DNA of 64,000 nucleotides. Source: Novosphingobium sp. PhB57. GTDB lineage: Bacteria > Pseudomonadota > Alphaproteobacteria > Sphingomonadales > Sphingomonadaceae. The notes below the pieces were generated by a model. The model was given only the letters and a program-made list of their open reading frames with translations, did no database searches and had not been told where the DNA came from. The translations under genes and the position numbers were made by a program. Shown here piece after piece: positions 48,760 to 56,991 of the stretch; position 1 is the first letter of the stretch, and each line of letters starts with the position of its first letter. The stretch spans positions 124,001 through 188,000 of the forward strand of contig NZ_SMBO01000004.1 of the NCBI RefSeq assembly GCF_004342985.1. The letters are read 5' to 3'.

Positions 48760-51093
48760 ATGAAGAACTGGCTCAATGCAAGCTCACCCCTCGCTCTTGC
48801 TGCCGGGGCGATGATCCTGCCGCAGGCGGCCCCCGCCCATAACAGCGCCCAGAATAGCGCCCAGAACAGCGCCCAGGATGATGGGCAACTCGCCCCGACC
48901 GAGACCAGCCAGCCCGAAAGCAGGATGCCGGTGGGCATCCAGGAGATCGTCGTCACGGCGCAGAAGAAGGCCGAGAACCTGCAGGACGTGCCGATCTCGA
49001 TCACGGCGGTGGGCGGCGAAGCACTGGCCAGCACCCAGGGCATTTCGCTTCAGGCGCTTCAGGGCCAGATTCCCAACGTCCAGATCGACAACTTCGCCAA
49101 TACCCCACAGAGCGCCGTCTTCACCGTGCGCGGCATCGGCGTCATCGAACCCGACCCTTACGCCGGCAATACGGTGTCGATCGTGGTCGACGGCGTCCCG
49201 CAGTTCTTCTCGATGGGCGCGCTGCTCGACCTTTACGACGTGGACCGCATCGAAGTGCTGCGCGGCCCCCAGGGCACGCTGTTCGGCGCCAATACCACCG
49301 GCGGCGTCATCAACGTGGTCACCGCCCAGCCCACGGGCAAGTTCGGCGGTCACGTCAAGGCGGTCTACGGCAATTACAACCGCATGGACCTCACCGGCTC
49401 CATCGAAGCGCCGCTGGTCGATGACGTGCTTTCGCTCAAGGTCGCGGGCATTCATACCCAGCGCAAGGGCTGGGTGACGAACGTGGTGGACGGATCGGAC
49501 CTTGGGCGCAAGAACCTCGACGCGGTGCGGGCCTACTTGCGCTTCACGCCCAGCGCCAATTTCGATGCGACGCTTCAGGGCGAATACGTCAATGCCCGCA
49601 ATGGATCGCCCATCGTCATCAACGGCGCGCGGCCCGGCGAAGTGCTCTATGTCGCCCCCGGCACCGAGGGAATGTATGTCAGCCCCTGCGCCACGAATGG
49701 CATGTGCGTAGCGCCCGACAAATATTACGGCGCCAACAACTCCGTGCCCGATCAGTCCAACATGGACACTTATTCGGGCACGCTGACGATGAACTGGCGC
49801 AATACCGGCCTGGGCGACTGGACCGCGATAACCGGATACAAGCGCTTCAAGCTCCGCGAATATACCGATCAGGACGGTACCCCCCTGTTCCTCAACGATA
49901 CGTACCGCCGAACCGTGGGCTGGCAGTTCAGCCAGGAGCTGCGCACCAATCTGGAACTCTCGGACAGGCTGAACGTGCTGGTGGGCGGCTTCTACCTCAA
50001 GGACCATTACGATCATATCCAGGCCTACCGCCTGCAATTTGCCGCGCCGGGCTTGCTCCAGACCAACTTGCAGGATCAGGACAACTACTCCATTTCCGGC
50101 TTCGCGCAGGCCTATTGGGAAGTGACCGACCGGCTCAAGCTTCAGGCAGGCATCCGCTACACGCACGAGCGGACGGAATCGGCCCCCAGCCTCATCACCA
50201 GCATCGGCGCGGCCGCAGGATCGAACTACACCGGCGAGGGCAATACCGTCATCGACAGCTTCACCGTGGGCGGCAGCAAGAGCTGGGACAATGTCGGCTG
50301 GAAGCTGGGCGCCGACTATGAAATCGCCGACGACACCCTGCTCTATGCCAGTTGGGCGCGCGGTTTCAAGTCGGGCGGCTTCACGGCACGCGTCGGGGTG
50401 CCCGCCGACGGCGAGAATCCATACGATCCCGAAAAAGTCGATACTTTCGAAGCCGGCGTGAAGGCCGACTTCCTGGATCACCGCCTGCGCGTCAACCTTG
50501 CGGCGTTCTACACCAATTATCGCGACATGCAGGTGGCGCAGATCTACTTCGATACCGACACCAATACCCAGGGCAACCGCATCCTCAATGCCGGCAAATC
50601 CGAAATCAAGGGATTCGAACTGGAAACCACCGCGGCCCCGGTAGACGGCATGACCCTGCGCGCCTCGCTCGCCTATCTCGACGCGAAGTACAAGACCTTC
50701 CTCTATGGCGATCCCCTCAGCGGGGAGACGCTCGACCTGGAAGGCTACCGGCTTCAGAACGCGCCCAAGTGGAACGCCAGCTTCGGCGCGAACTTCGTGA
50801 TCCCGCTGGGCGACGATGCCGATCTGGTCAGCGACGTCAGCTATACCTACACCAGTTCCAAGTATTACACGGCGATCCTCGACACCCCGCGCTCGAAAAT
50901 CCAGCCCGCCCACCTTGTCGACGCCTCCTTGACCTACAAGCCGCGCGGCGGCGTCTGGTCCATCGGGCTATGGGCGACCAACCTGCTGGATTCCCGCTAT
51001 CTTTCGACCGTCTACGACAGTCCGGGCTATGCCGGGCTGGCCGGCTATGCTCCGCCGCGCCAGTGGGGCGGCTCGGTCAGCTTCGATTTCTGA
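48760..51093 (+). CDS. TonB-dependent receptor
   Basis: 777 residues from the ATG after GGGAGTAGGAAG. The signal peptide ends near APAH, followed by an unusual triple NSAQ repeat (36 bp of tandem DNA at 48841-48876). The plug starts at IQEIVVTAQKKAENLQDVPI and has VLRGPQGTLFGANTTGG; the barrel ends in GGSVSFDF. There is no STN domain. It is the same catabolic receptor group as the one upstream of the P450 cluster. It lies between the Rieske oxygenase and the SDR/SnoaL genes and probably imports their substrate. Confidence 0.93.
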   Translation: MKNWLNASSPLALAAGAMILPQAAPAHNSAQNSAQNSAQDDGQLAPTETSQPESRMPVGIQEIVVTAQKKAENLQDVPISITAVGGEALASTQGISLQALQGQIPNVQIDNFANTPQSAVFTVRGIGVIEPDPYAGNTVSIVVDGVPQFFSMGALLDLYDVDRIEVLRGPQGTLFGANTTGGVINVVTAQPTGKFGGHVKAVYGNYNRMDLTGSIEAPLVDDVLSLKVAGIHTQRKGWVTNVVDGSDLGRKNLDAVRAYLRFTPSANFDATLQGEYVNARNGSPIVINGARPGEVLYVAPGTEGMYVSPCATNGMCVAPDKYYGANNSVPDQSNMDTYSGTLTMNWRNTGLGDWTAITGYKRFKLREYTDQDGTPLFLNDTYRRTVGWQFSQELRTNLELSDRLNVLVGGFYLKDHYDHIQAYRLQFAAPGLLQTNLQDQDNYSISGFAQAYWEVTDRLKLQAGIRYTHERTESAPSLITSIGAAAGSNYTGEGNTVIDSFTVGGSKSWDNVGWKLGADYEIADDTLLYASWARGFKSGGFTARVGVPADGENPYDPEKVDTFEAGVKADFLDHRLRVNLAAFYTNYRDMQVAQIYFDTDTNTQGNRILNAGKSEIKGFELETTAAPVDGMTLRASLAYLDAKYKTFLYGDPLSGETLDLEGYRLQNAPKWNASFGANFVIPLGDDADLVSDVSYTYTSSKYYTAILDTPRSKIQPAHLVDASLTYKPRGGVWSIGLWATNLLDSRYLSTVYDSPGYAGLAGYAPPRQWGGSVSFDF
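48841..48876 (+). repeat. 12-bp tandem repeat, three copies, inside the receptor gene
   Basis: AACAGCGCCCAG occurs three times in a row (the middle copy has one C-to-T change), encoding NSAQ three times just after the signal peptide. Being a multiple of three, copy-number change would keep the frame. Confidence 0.85.
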
Positions 51094-51117
51094 CATGCGC
51101 ATGGGAAGGAGAGCAGG

Positions 51118-51876
51118 ATGAACCGCGTAGCAGGCAAAGTCGCGCTCGTTACCGGAGGCGCTTCCGGCCTTGGCGAGGCCGATGCGCGGCTCCTGGCGGC
51201 AGAGGGCGCCATTGTCGTCATCACGGACGTCCAGGTCGATCGCGGCCGCACGGTCGCCGCCTCGATACCGGGCGCCATGTTCCTTCAGCACGACGTCCGC
51301 GAGGAGGACCAATGGCGCAACGTCGTGGCGAAGACGATGGCCCGTTTCGGCCGGCTCGACGTGCTGGTCAACAATGCCGGGCTGGTCCGTTTCGGCCATG
51401 TCGAGGAATGCGAGCTGGAGACCTTCCGGCTTCAGATGCAGGTCATGGTCGAGGGCTGCTTCCTGGGCTGCAAGTCCGCGCTGCCGCACATGACCAAGAG
51501 GGCCGACGGACCCTGGGGCGGTTCGATCGTGAATGTCGCGTCAGTCGCCGCGCTCAAGGGCATTGCCGCGATCCCGGCCTATAGCGCGGCCAAGGCAGGT
51601 ATCATCGCCCTGACCCGCAGCGTCGCGGTACACTGCCAGGACATGGGCTACGGCATCCGCGTCAACGCCGTCGCGCCCGGCGCCCACGATACGCCGATGA
51701 CCCGGCAGGCGCTCGATCAATTGCCGCAGGACGACGCCGGGCTCGATCAGGTCCATGCGCATGGCCAAGGGCGTCCCGATGACGTTGCCAACCTCGTGCT
51801 GTTCCTGGCTTCGGAGGAATCGCGCCAGATCACGGGCACTCATATCGTCATCGACAATGGGGAGACCCTGCGATGA
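51118..51876 (+). CDS. SDR-family oxidoreductase
   Basis: 252 residues. TGGASGLG at 13-20, NNAGLV, catalytic serine in NVASVAALKG, Tyr and Lys in YSAAKAG, and the typical end GTHIVIDNGETLR. The pattern fits 3-alpha/20-beta-hydroxysteroid dehydrogenase-like or cyclohexanol dehydrogenase-like SDRs. It lies 24 bp behind the TonB receptor, and its stop overlaps the ATG of the double SnoaL gene (ATGA). It probably oxidises an alcohol or dihydrodiol formed by the Rieske enzyme. Confidence 0.92.
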   Translation: MNRVAGKVALVTGGASGLGEADARLLAAEGAIVVITDVQVDRGRTVAASIPGAMFLQHDVREEDQWRNVVAKTMARFGRLDVLVNNAGLVRFGHVEECELETFRLQMQVMVEGCFLGCKSALPHMTKRADGPWGGSIVNVASVAALKGIAAIPAYSAAKAGIIALTRSVAVHCQDMGYGIRVNAVAPGAHDTPMTRQALDQLPQDDAGLDQVHAHGQGRPDDVANLVLFLASEESRQITGTHIVIDNGETLR

Positions 51877-52961
51877 CCGGCGCCCGGGACATTGGCTGGC
51901 TGGCCGATCGCCAGGACATCGCAAACGTGCTCGCCCGTCACAGCCGGGGCGTGGACCGTGCGGACGCGGGTCTGCTGGCAAGTTGCTATCATGACGATGC
52001 ATTCGTGGACTACCGCTTCTTCACCGGCGCGGCATCCGAATTCGTGACCATTCTTTCAGAGGCCCAGAAAGCCGGCCCGGTCACCCTGCACCGAACCGGC
52101 CAGATGTGGACCGAGACGGACGGCGAGCGGGCGATCTCCGAAAGCTATGTCATGGCCTATGCATCGAGCGCCGGCGCGCAGGGACCGGCCACGCAGCACC
52201 TGATCTGCGGTCGTTACCTCGACCGGCATGAGAAACGCTCCGGCCATTGGCGCCTGACGCAGCGCAATTACGTGCTGGACACCAGCCTCAACTGGGACGG
52301 GGGATTGCCTCTGCCGGGCGTGGGCTCGCTCGGCAGCCAGTTGCCGACAGGCGGGCATGGGGCCGCCGACGCCGGCATCGCGCTGCTTGCCCAGGCTTAT
52401 GCAAGGAACAGGACAAAAGGATCAAAGCCGATGACACACAGCGAACAGGCGATCGATGCAGTGATCTCTCGACAGCAGATCGCGGATGTGACCATGGCCT
52501 ACTGCCGCGGCGTGGACCGCGCAGACCCGCATTTGCTGTCGGAGGTGTTCCATGAGGACGCCTCCGTGGTCAGCGGTGTGTTCAACGGCAATGGCCGCGA
52601 CTTCGCCTCCGAGATCTGCAGGCTGGTGGAGAGTGCTTACGAGCAGACCTTCCATTCGATCGCCAATCAGTGGATCGAGGTGGAAGGCGACGGGGCAGTC
52701 GGAGAAACCTACGTCATCGCCGTGTCCACCAGCCGCGGCGACGAGAAGACCGATACCCTCACGGGCGGCCGCTATGTAGACCGTTTCGAACGCCGCGACG
52801 GGCGCTGGGCCATAGCCGACCGTACGTTCGTACTCGATTGGGCGCGCAGCGAACCCAGCACGCGCGACATGACGGGCGGAATGTACGCGGCGCTCGATCT
52901 CCACGGCTGTCGGGGCAAGGACGATCCCGTCTATGCCTTCCGGAGCCAACGAACGGATTGA
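51873..52961 (+). CDS. Fused double SnoaL-like (NTF2-fold) protein
   Basis: 362 residues made of two homologous SnoaL_4-type domains, residues about 8-150 and 190-335, joined by a linker of about 40 residues. The repeat is visible by eye: RGVDRADAGLLASCYHDDA in the first and RGVDRADPHLLSEVFHEDA in the second. SnoaL-like proteins of catabolic clusters act as hydratases, isomerases or hydroxylases on ring compounds. An internal in-frame ATG (52431, MTHSEQ) preceded by AAAAGGATCAAAGCCG begins the second domain, so it may also be made as a separate protein. The gene is translationally coupled to the SDR gene. Confidence 0.85.
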   Translation: MTGARDIGWLADRQDIANVLARHSRGVDRADAGLLASCYHDDAFVDYRFFTGAASEFVTILSEAQKAGPVTLHRTGQMWTETDGERAISESYVMAYASSAGAQGPATQHLICGRYLDRHEKRSGHWRLTQRNYVLDTSLNWDGGLPLPGVGSLGSQLPTGGHGAADAGIALLAQAYARNRTKGSKPMTHSEQAIDAVISRQQIADVTMAYCRGVDRADPHLLSEVFHEDASVVSGVFNGNGRDFASEICRLVESAYEQTFHSIANQWIEVEGDGAVGETYVIAVSTSRGDEKTDTLTGGRYVDRFERRDGRWAIADRTFVLDWARSEPSTRDMTGGMYAALDLHGCRGKDDPVYAFRSQRTD

Positions 52962-53110
52962 ACATGGAGATCGGCATGGACACGGCGATGCCCTTCACGT
53001 CGACGCGGGATATGCGGCGTCCTGAAAATCCCCCGCCTGGCCATTCGGCTACCCGATCAGCACCGAATGGTTTCGCGCGACATTAGGCCATGCGCGCCGG
53101 AGCACTCCAG

Positions 53111-53356
53111 ATGGATGCGAATTCCCATGATGAGAAACCGCTCCTTTCTCCCAGAGAATTCGAGATCCTGTTGCTCAGCGCGGAAGGTGAAACCGATGCC
53201 GTGATCGCCCGGTCATTGGGGATAAGCCACACGACGGTGCGGTTTCATCTAAGAAATGCCTGCCTGAAGCTCAAGGCGATCAACCGAAGGCATGCCATCT
53301 ACCTCGCCTTCAATCTGGGCGTGTTCGAACGCGTCCTCAACGACGATGCCGGATGA
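53111..53356 (+). CDS. HTH-only LuxR/GerE-type DNA-binding protein
   Basis: 81 residues from the ATG with GGAG upstream; an ATG at 53090 would add seven residues. Nearly the whole protein is one LuxR-type HTH: LLSPREFEILLLSAEGETDA, then VIARSLGISHTTVRFHLRNA. There is no receiver or acyl-homoserine-lactone domain, so it is a single-domain regulator of unknown trigger. It stands alone, convergent with the diguanylate cyclase gene. Confidence 0.85.
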   Translation: MDANSHDEKPLLSPREFEILLLSAEGETDAVIARSLGISHTTVRFHLRNACLKLKAINRRHAIYLAFNLGVFERVLNDDAG

Positions 53357-53421
53357 CCGTCCCCGAGCCAACGCCCCCAGTGGGTCCGCCCCCGGATCAT
53401 CACATCCGACGGCAGCCGCAA

Positions 53422-54435
53422 TTAGGCCGAGATTGTCGATCTGACCCGATTGCGACCTTCCTGCTTGGCCGCATAGAGCAACTTGTCCACGGCATCGCAG
53501 AAATGGAGCGCATCACTGTCGAAAGGCGGAATGACCGTCCCGACGCCGACGCTCGCGGTCACGAATGCGCTGCAACTGGACCGTTCGTGCCGGATATGCA
53601 GCCCTTCGATCGCCGCGCGGCAACGTTCTGCCAGTACGGCCGCGGCAGCTTCGTTCGTTTCCGGCAGCAGGAGGACGAACTCCTCGCCCCCGCATCGAGC
53701 GACCACGTCGCGAGGACGGATTCCGATCTCCTTCAGCGCGTTCGCTATTCTGACCAGGCATTCGTCGCCCTGAATGTGGCCGTAGAAGTCGTTGTAATCC
53801 TTGAAGTGATCGATATCGAGCAGGATCAGCGAAAGCGGATGCTGGCCGGTCTGGGCGCCTTTCCACTCCGCCTTGAGCCGCTCGTCATAATGGCGCCGGT
53901 TGGACGTTCCGGTCAGGCCATCCTCGAACGAGAGCGCCTCAAGCTTCTTCTGCATCTTGATGAGTTCGTGCTCGATGCGTTTCCGCTCGCTGATATCGAA
54001 CATGAAGCCAACCAGGCTATCGACTTCCCCGCCTTCGCCGCGCACCACATGCACGACGTCGCGGATCCAGACATAGCCGTCATCCTTGGTCAACGCCCGG
54101 TAGTCCGCTTCGTGGTCCTTGCCTGCGACCGACTGCGAGACGCAGAAATTGACCACATGTTCGCGATCGTCCGGATGGATACGGGAGGCCCAGTCCTCTA
54201 CCGAGATCCAGCTTTCCTGCGACCAGCCAAGCAGCGGTTCGATCTGCGGGCCGATGTATGCGAAGCGCATCGTCGCCCAGTCGATCTTCCATGGAATGGC
54301 CAATGTCGATTCCAGCAGGGTCTTGTAGACCGCCGGATCGACTTCCATCCCCGGCGCCGTAGCGCTCGCCAGGTCGTTAACAGCCATGGTGGGAGTCATC
54401 GAAGGTCTGGCCCCATAAAATCGTTTCAAAAGCAT
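53422..54435 (-). CDS. PAS-GGDEF diguanylate cyclase
   Basis: Up to 337 residues; ATGs at 54435, 54399 and 54387 are possible starts, none with a clear ribosome site. A PAS_3-type fold covers about 40-155 (FAYIGPQIEPLLGW, SRIHPDDREHV, RDVVHVVRGEGGEV) and the GGDEF domain about 165-330. The catalytic motif is GGEEF, preceded by RPRD exactly five residues upstream, which is a product-inhibition I-site. It should therefore be an active, feedback-controlled c-di-GMP synthase. No membrane helix is present, so the PAS domain senses a cytoplasmic signal. Confidence 0.93.
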   Translation of the reverse strand: MLLKRFYGARPSMTPTMAVNDLASATAPGMEVDPAVYKTLLESTLAIPWKIDWATMRFAYIGPQIEPLLGWSQESWISVEDWASRIHPDDREHVVNFCVSQSVAGKDHEADYRALTKDDGYVWIRDVVHVVRGEGGEVDSLVGFMFDISERKRIEHELIKMQKKLEALSFEDGLTGTSNRRHYDERLKAEWKGAQTGQHPLSLILLDIDHFKDYNDFYGHIQGDECLVRIANALKEIGIRPRDVVARCGGEEFVLLLPETNEAAAAVLAERCRAAIEGLHIRHERSSCSAFVTASVGVGTVIPPFDSDALHFCDAVDKLLYAAKQEGRNRVRSTISA

Positions 54436-54579
54436 CGGCGCGGAATCGCGTCACACCATTACTTGCTGGTGGCAGATTTCATATCGTTAAACCCGCCTGC
54501 CAGCGCACCCTGCGCGGAAAGTCTGTAGCCTTCGTAGCCTCATCGGTCAGCACCGGGCGAGGCTTGCGCAGCGACATCG

Positions 54580-54645
54580 AAACCCGCGGAAGCCGTGGTG
54601 AGCTTTCGCGGGTTTCGTTTCCTCCGTCCTGTCCTGACAGGACGG
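54580..54645. terminator. Two adjacent hairpins downstream of the Ser/Gly/Ala-rich gene
   Basis: AAACCCGCG...CGCGGGTTT (54580-54615, 9-bp stem) and CCGTCCTGTC/GACAGGACGG (54624-54645, 10-bp arms with a 2-nt centre). They fill the gap between the divergent cyclase and the end of the Ser/Gly/Ala-rich gene. The second lies 31 bp after that gene's stop on the minus strand. The rest of the 240-bp gap (54436-54675) shows nothing else. Confidence 0.5.
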
Positions 54646-54675
54646 TTTCCTGCTTTCGCTTCTGGGGTTTCCGGT

Positions 54676-55536
54676 TCAGTTCCCGTTTGCCGAGGCGCTC
54701 AGGCTGATGGAGCCGCCGCTGGCCGAACCCGAGCCCGAAGCTGCGCCCACGGCCGAGGCATTGTGCTTCCCGGCCGAAACCGTGCCCTCGCCAGTGCCGG
54801 AGCCTTGCGCATTTGCAGTCGAAGCCGTGTTCTGCGCCGAAGAGGCTGCGTCCGATGCGCGGCTGGCTGTCAAGTCGCGGGCGGATCCGACCGTCCCTGC
54901 AAGGCGGGAGGCGGCGCCGCTGGCTGTGCCGGTGGCATCGGGCAGTGCCGGGGCGGTCAGGTTGCCGCTCGATGCGCCATTACCCGTCGCGGAGCCGCTC
55001 GCGCCGGTTCCAGACGCGGAATGGCTCGCCGCACCGGAGACGGCACCGCTGCCCGAAGCCGCCGTGTTGCCGGCGAGCGAACCGAGCGTGTCGGGGGCCG
55101 ATCCGGCCCGCGATGTCACGCCCGAAACGGCCGATCCGGCAAGTCCGCTGGTCGAGCCGCGTGCGTTGGAAACGGCGTCGCTGGCACCGGAGGTATCGGG
55201 CGCGGACACAGCGGGCGCCGTGACCTTCTTGCTGGCGCTGCCGCGGCCGCTTCCCGAAGCCGATCCGGTCGCCGAACGGGCACTGCGCGTGACGCTCATG
55301 TCGCCGGCGCCGCTGCCCATGCCTTCGATCGAATTGCCGACAGACCCGATGCTGCCCCCGAAGGAACCGCCCAGCGCGCCGCCCAGACTGCCGCCGAGGC
55401 CGCCGCCACCGCCGAGAAGCTGGGCCTGCACTGCACCGGGAGCCATGGCGATGGCGACAGCCGCCAGCGCCGCGCCGAGATTGGCCTTGGAGAAAGTCTT
55501 CACGCCGCGCGTCTTATTCACAGGGATGATCTTCAT
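54676..55536 (-). CDS. Exported Ser/Gly/Ala-rich low-complexity protein
   Basis: 286 residues. A long signal peptide ends near AVQAQ; the mature part starts with a Gly-rich block (LLGGGGGLGGSLGGALGGSF) and continues as Ser/Ala/Gly/Thr with scattered Asp, Lys and Arg. There is no Cys, Trp or Tyr in the whole protein and only one Phe in the mature part. This composition fits a flexible, extended, perhaps matrix-like or self-associating surface protein. It is on the same strand as the subtilase, 128 bp downstream of it, and has its own copy of the GGATGAAAC-N13-CGTTTC signature at 55608-55635. I do not recognise a family. It could be the protease substrate. Confidence 0.75.
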   Translation of the reverse strand: MKIIPVNKTRGVKTFSKANLGAALAAVAIAMAPGAVQAQLLGGGGGLGGSLGGALGGSFGGSIGSVGNSIEGMGSGAGDMSVTRSARSATGSASGSGRGSASKKVTAPAVSAPDTSGASDAVSNARGSTSGLAGSAVSGVTSRAGSAPDTLGSLAGNTAASGSGAVSGAASHSASGTGASGSATGNGASSGNLTAPALPDATGTASGAASRLAGTVGSARDLTASRASDAASSAQNTASTANAQGSGTGEGTVSAGKHNASAVGAASGSGSASGGSISLSASANGN

Positions 55537-55607
55537 CGTTCCGGTTCCTTTCCTCTTCTCGTCCTGTCCACCGCCGCGCCGAAACGCTTGGCGAAGGGTC
55601 TGGGAGA

Positions 55608-55635
55608 GAAACGGATGGCCTTGCCGGTTTCATCC
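55608..55635 (-). promoter_or_regulatory. ECF-type promoter candidate of the Ser/Gly/Ala-rich gene
   Basis: On the minus strand GGATGAAAC (55635-55627), 13 nt, CGTTTC (55613-55608). Elements and spacing are identical to those in the sigma/subtilase divergent region. The start codon is about 65 nt after the expected transcription start. A second element in the opposite direction is absent, so this copy is not simply a palindrome. Confidence 0.65.
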
Positions 55636-55664
55636 CTCGGCATGCCGCAAAACCGAAAACGCGA

Positions 55665-56906
55665 TCAGCCGCCGGTCCGGCAGACCATGCAGAGCACACC
55701 GCGGCCGGTCCGCCGCGAAGGGGCCAGGGCTTCGGTGTTGGTCGCCCGCAAAACCGCCGCGACGTCGCGGCCCGGGCCCATTCGCGCGGCCATCCGGGCG
55801 GCGGCAAGCGGCGCTGCAAATGAGGTGCCGCGCAGACCGATGCGCCCTTTGCCCGGCACCAGCGCCGTCATGTCGGCGCCGGGCGCCGCATAGTCGAGAT
55901 GCGCGGCCCTGCCCGCCTCGATCAGCACGCGCCCGCGCCCGTCGACGCCCGTGACCGCGACGACGCCGAGATAGGAGGCGGGAAAGGCCGGGGGCGCCGC
56001 CGCGCCGTCATTGCCCACGGCCGCGACCACAACGATGCCCCTGGCCCGCGCTGCCGCCACCGCCCGGGCCAGCAGCGGATTGGCAGGCCCGACCAGGCTG
56101 ATCGAGACCACCGGCACCCGCTGCGCCGCCATCCAGCCGAGGGCGCGCGCGATCGCCAGGGCATTGCCGCCCGCAGGATCGGTGCCGTAGACATCCGCGC
56201 CGTAGATCCGTGTCGTGCCCGCCCCCTTGAGCAAGGAGGCGATGGCCGAGGCATGGTCGCTCGCTTTCGGTGCCCCGGCCGCAAAGGCGCCTTGCGCCGC
56301 CAGTCGGTCCGATCCGGCGATCCCGCCATCGATCACGCCCACCGTGCCGCCCTTGGGCAGCGCGGTTGCCGGCGCCCTTTCACCGCTCTTCCCCGAGGCA
56401 GCGCCTGAGGGAAAGTGCAAATGGTCTGCCGTGATCTCCCGGCCCGGCAGGATGCGGCGCAAGTCGGCAATGGCCCGGGCCAGCGGCTCGCCTTTCGGGA
56501 TGGAAAGGCGGGCATAGGCGATGCCGAGGTCCGCGATCCCGGCTTGTTCGATCAGCGCGAAGCCCTTCTCCGCGGCCCGTGCGAGGCTGTCCGCATCGGG
56601 ATCGAGCAGCAGCAGTTCGCCGGCACGGGCCGGTTCGTGGCGTTCGTCCCAGTCGACGCTGCCGCGCCGGGCCGCAACGAAATCGCGCAGCCGCCCGAGC
56701 CGGTCCTGCGCCAGTTGGCCGGCATTGCCGGCAATCGTGGAGAGCCCCGAAACCGAACGGTCGACGACATTTTCGGCAGCGCCCGAAACGGTCGACCGCG
56801 TGCGATCGATCGTGCCGAGGGGGGCCAGCCCGCCCGGCAATCCCAGTTGCGCGGCGGCGGGGGCTGCCAGCGCGGCCAGTATCAGCGCGGCAAGCCCCGC
56901 ACGCAT
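55665..56906 (-). CDS. Exported S8 (subtilisin-like) serine protease
   Basis: 413 residues from MRAGLAALILAALAAPAAAQ, with AAGG 7 nt upstream; an ATG at 56924 would add six residues. After the signal peptide comes a proregion-like segment (about 25-185) containing a helical part (LAQDRLGRLRDFVAARRG). The catalytic triad is Asp193 (GVIDGGI), His218 (SDHASAIASLL) and Ser362 (RGTSFAAP), with the oxyanion Asn in AVGNDG. The His motif departs from the usual HGTHVAG, and only 25 residues separate Asp and His, so it is a small, divergent subtilase. It is divergent from the ECF sigma gene across a palindromic promoter and upstream of the Ser/Gly/Ala-rich protein gene. Confidence 0.88.
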   Translation of the reverse strand: MRAGLAALILAALAAPAAAQLGLPGGLAPLGTIDRTRSTVSGAAENVVDRSVSGLSTIAGNAGQLAQDRLGRLRDFVAARRGSVDWDERHEPARAGELLLLDPDADSLARAAEKGFALIEQAGIADLGIAYARLSIPKGEPLARAIADLRRILPGREITADHLHFPSGAASGKSGERAPATALPKGGTVGVIDGGIAGSDRLAAQGAFAAGAPKASDHASAIASLLKGAGTTRIYGADVYGTDPAGGNALAIARALGWMAAQRVPVVSISLVGPANPLLARAVAAARARGIVVVAAVGNDGAAAPPAFPASYLGVVAVTGVDGRGRVLIEAGRAAHLDYAAPGADMTALVPGKGRIGLRGTSFAAPLAAARMAARMGPGRDVAAVLRATNTEALAPSRRTGRGVLCMVCRTGG

Positions 56907-56959
56907 TTCGGACCTTCGACCCATTCCTCGTCCCCACAGCAAAAATCGGTGGCGCTCAA

Positions 56960-56991
56960 GGATGAAACGGTGCCATCGGGACGTTTCATCC
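56960..56991. promoter_or_regulatory. Overlapping divergent ECF-type promoters, perfect palindrome
   Basis: GGATGAAACG (56960-56969) and CGTTTCATCC (56982-56991) form a perfect 10-bp inverted repeat with a 12-nt spacer. On each strand it reads GGATGAAAC-N13-CGTTTC, so the -35-like element of one direction contains the -10-like element of the other. Expected starts are about 17 nt before the sigma ATG and 30-50 nt before the subtilase start. Confidence 0.65.
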
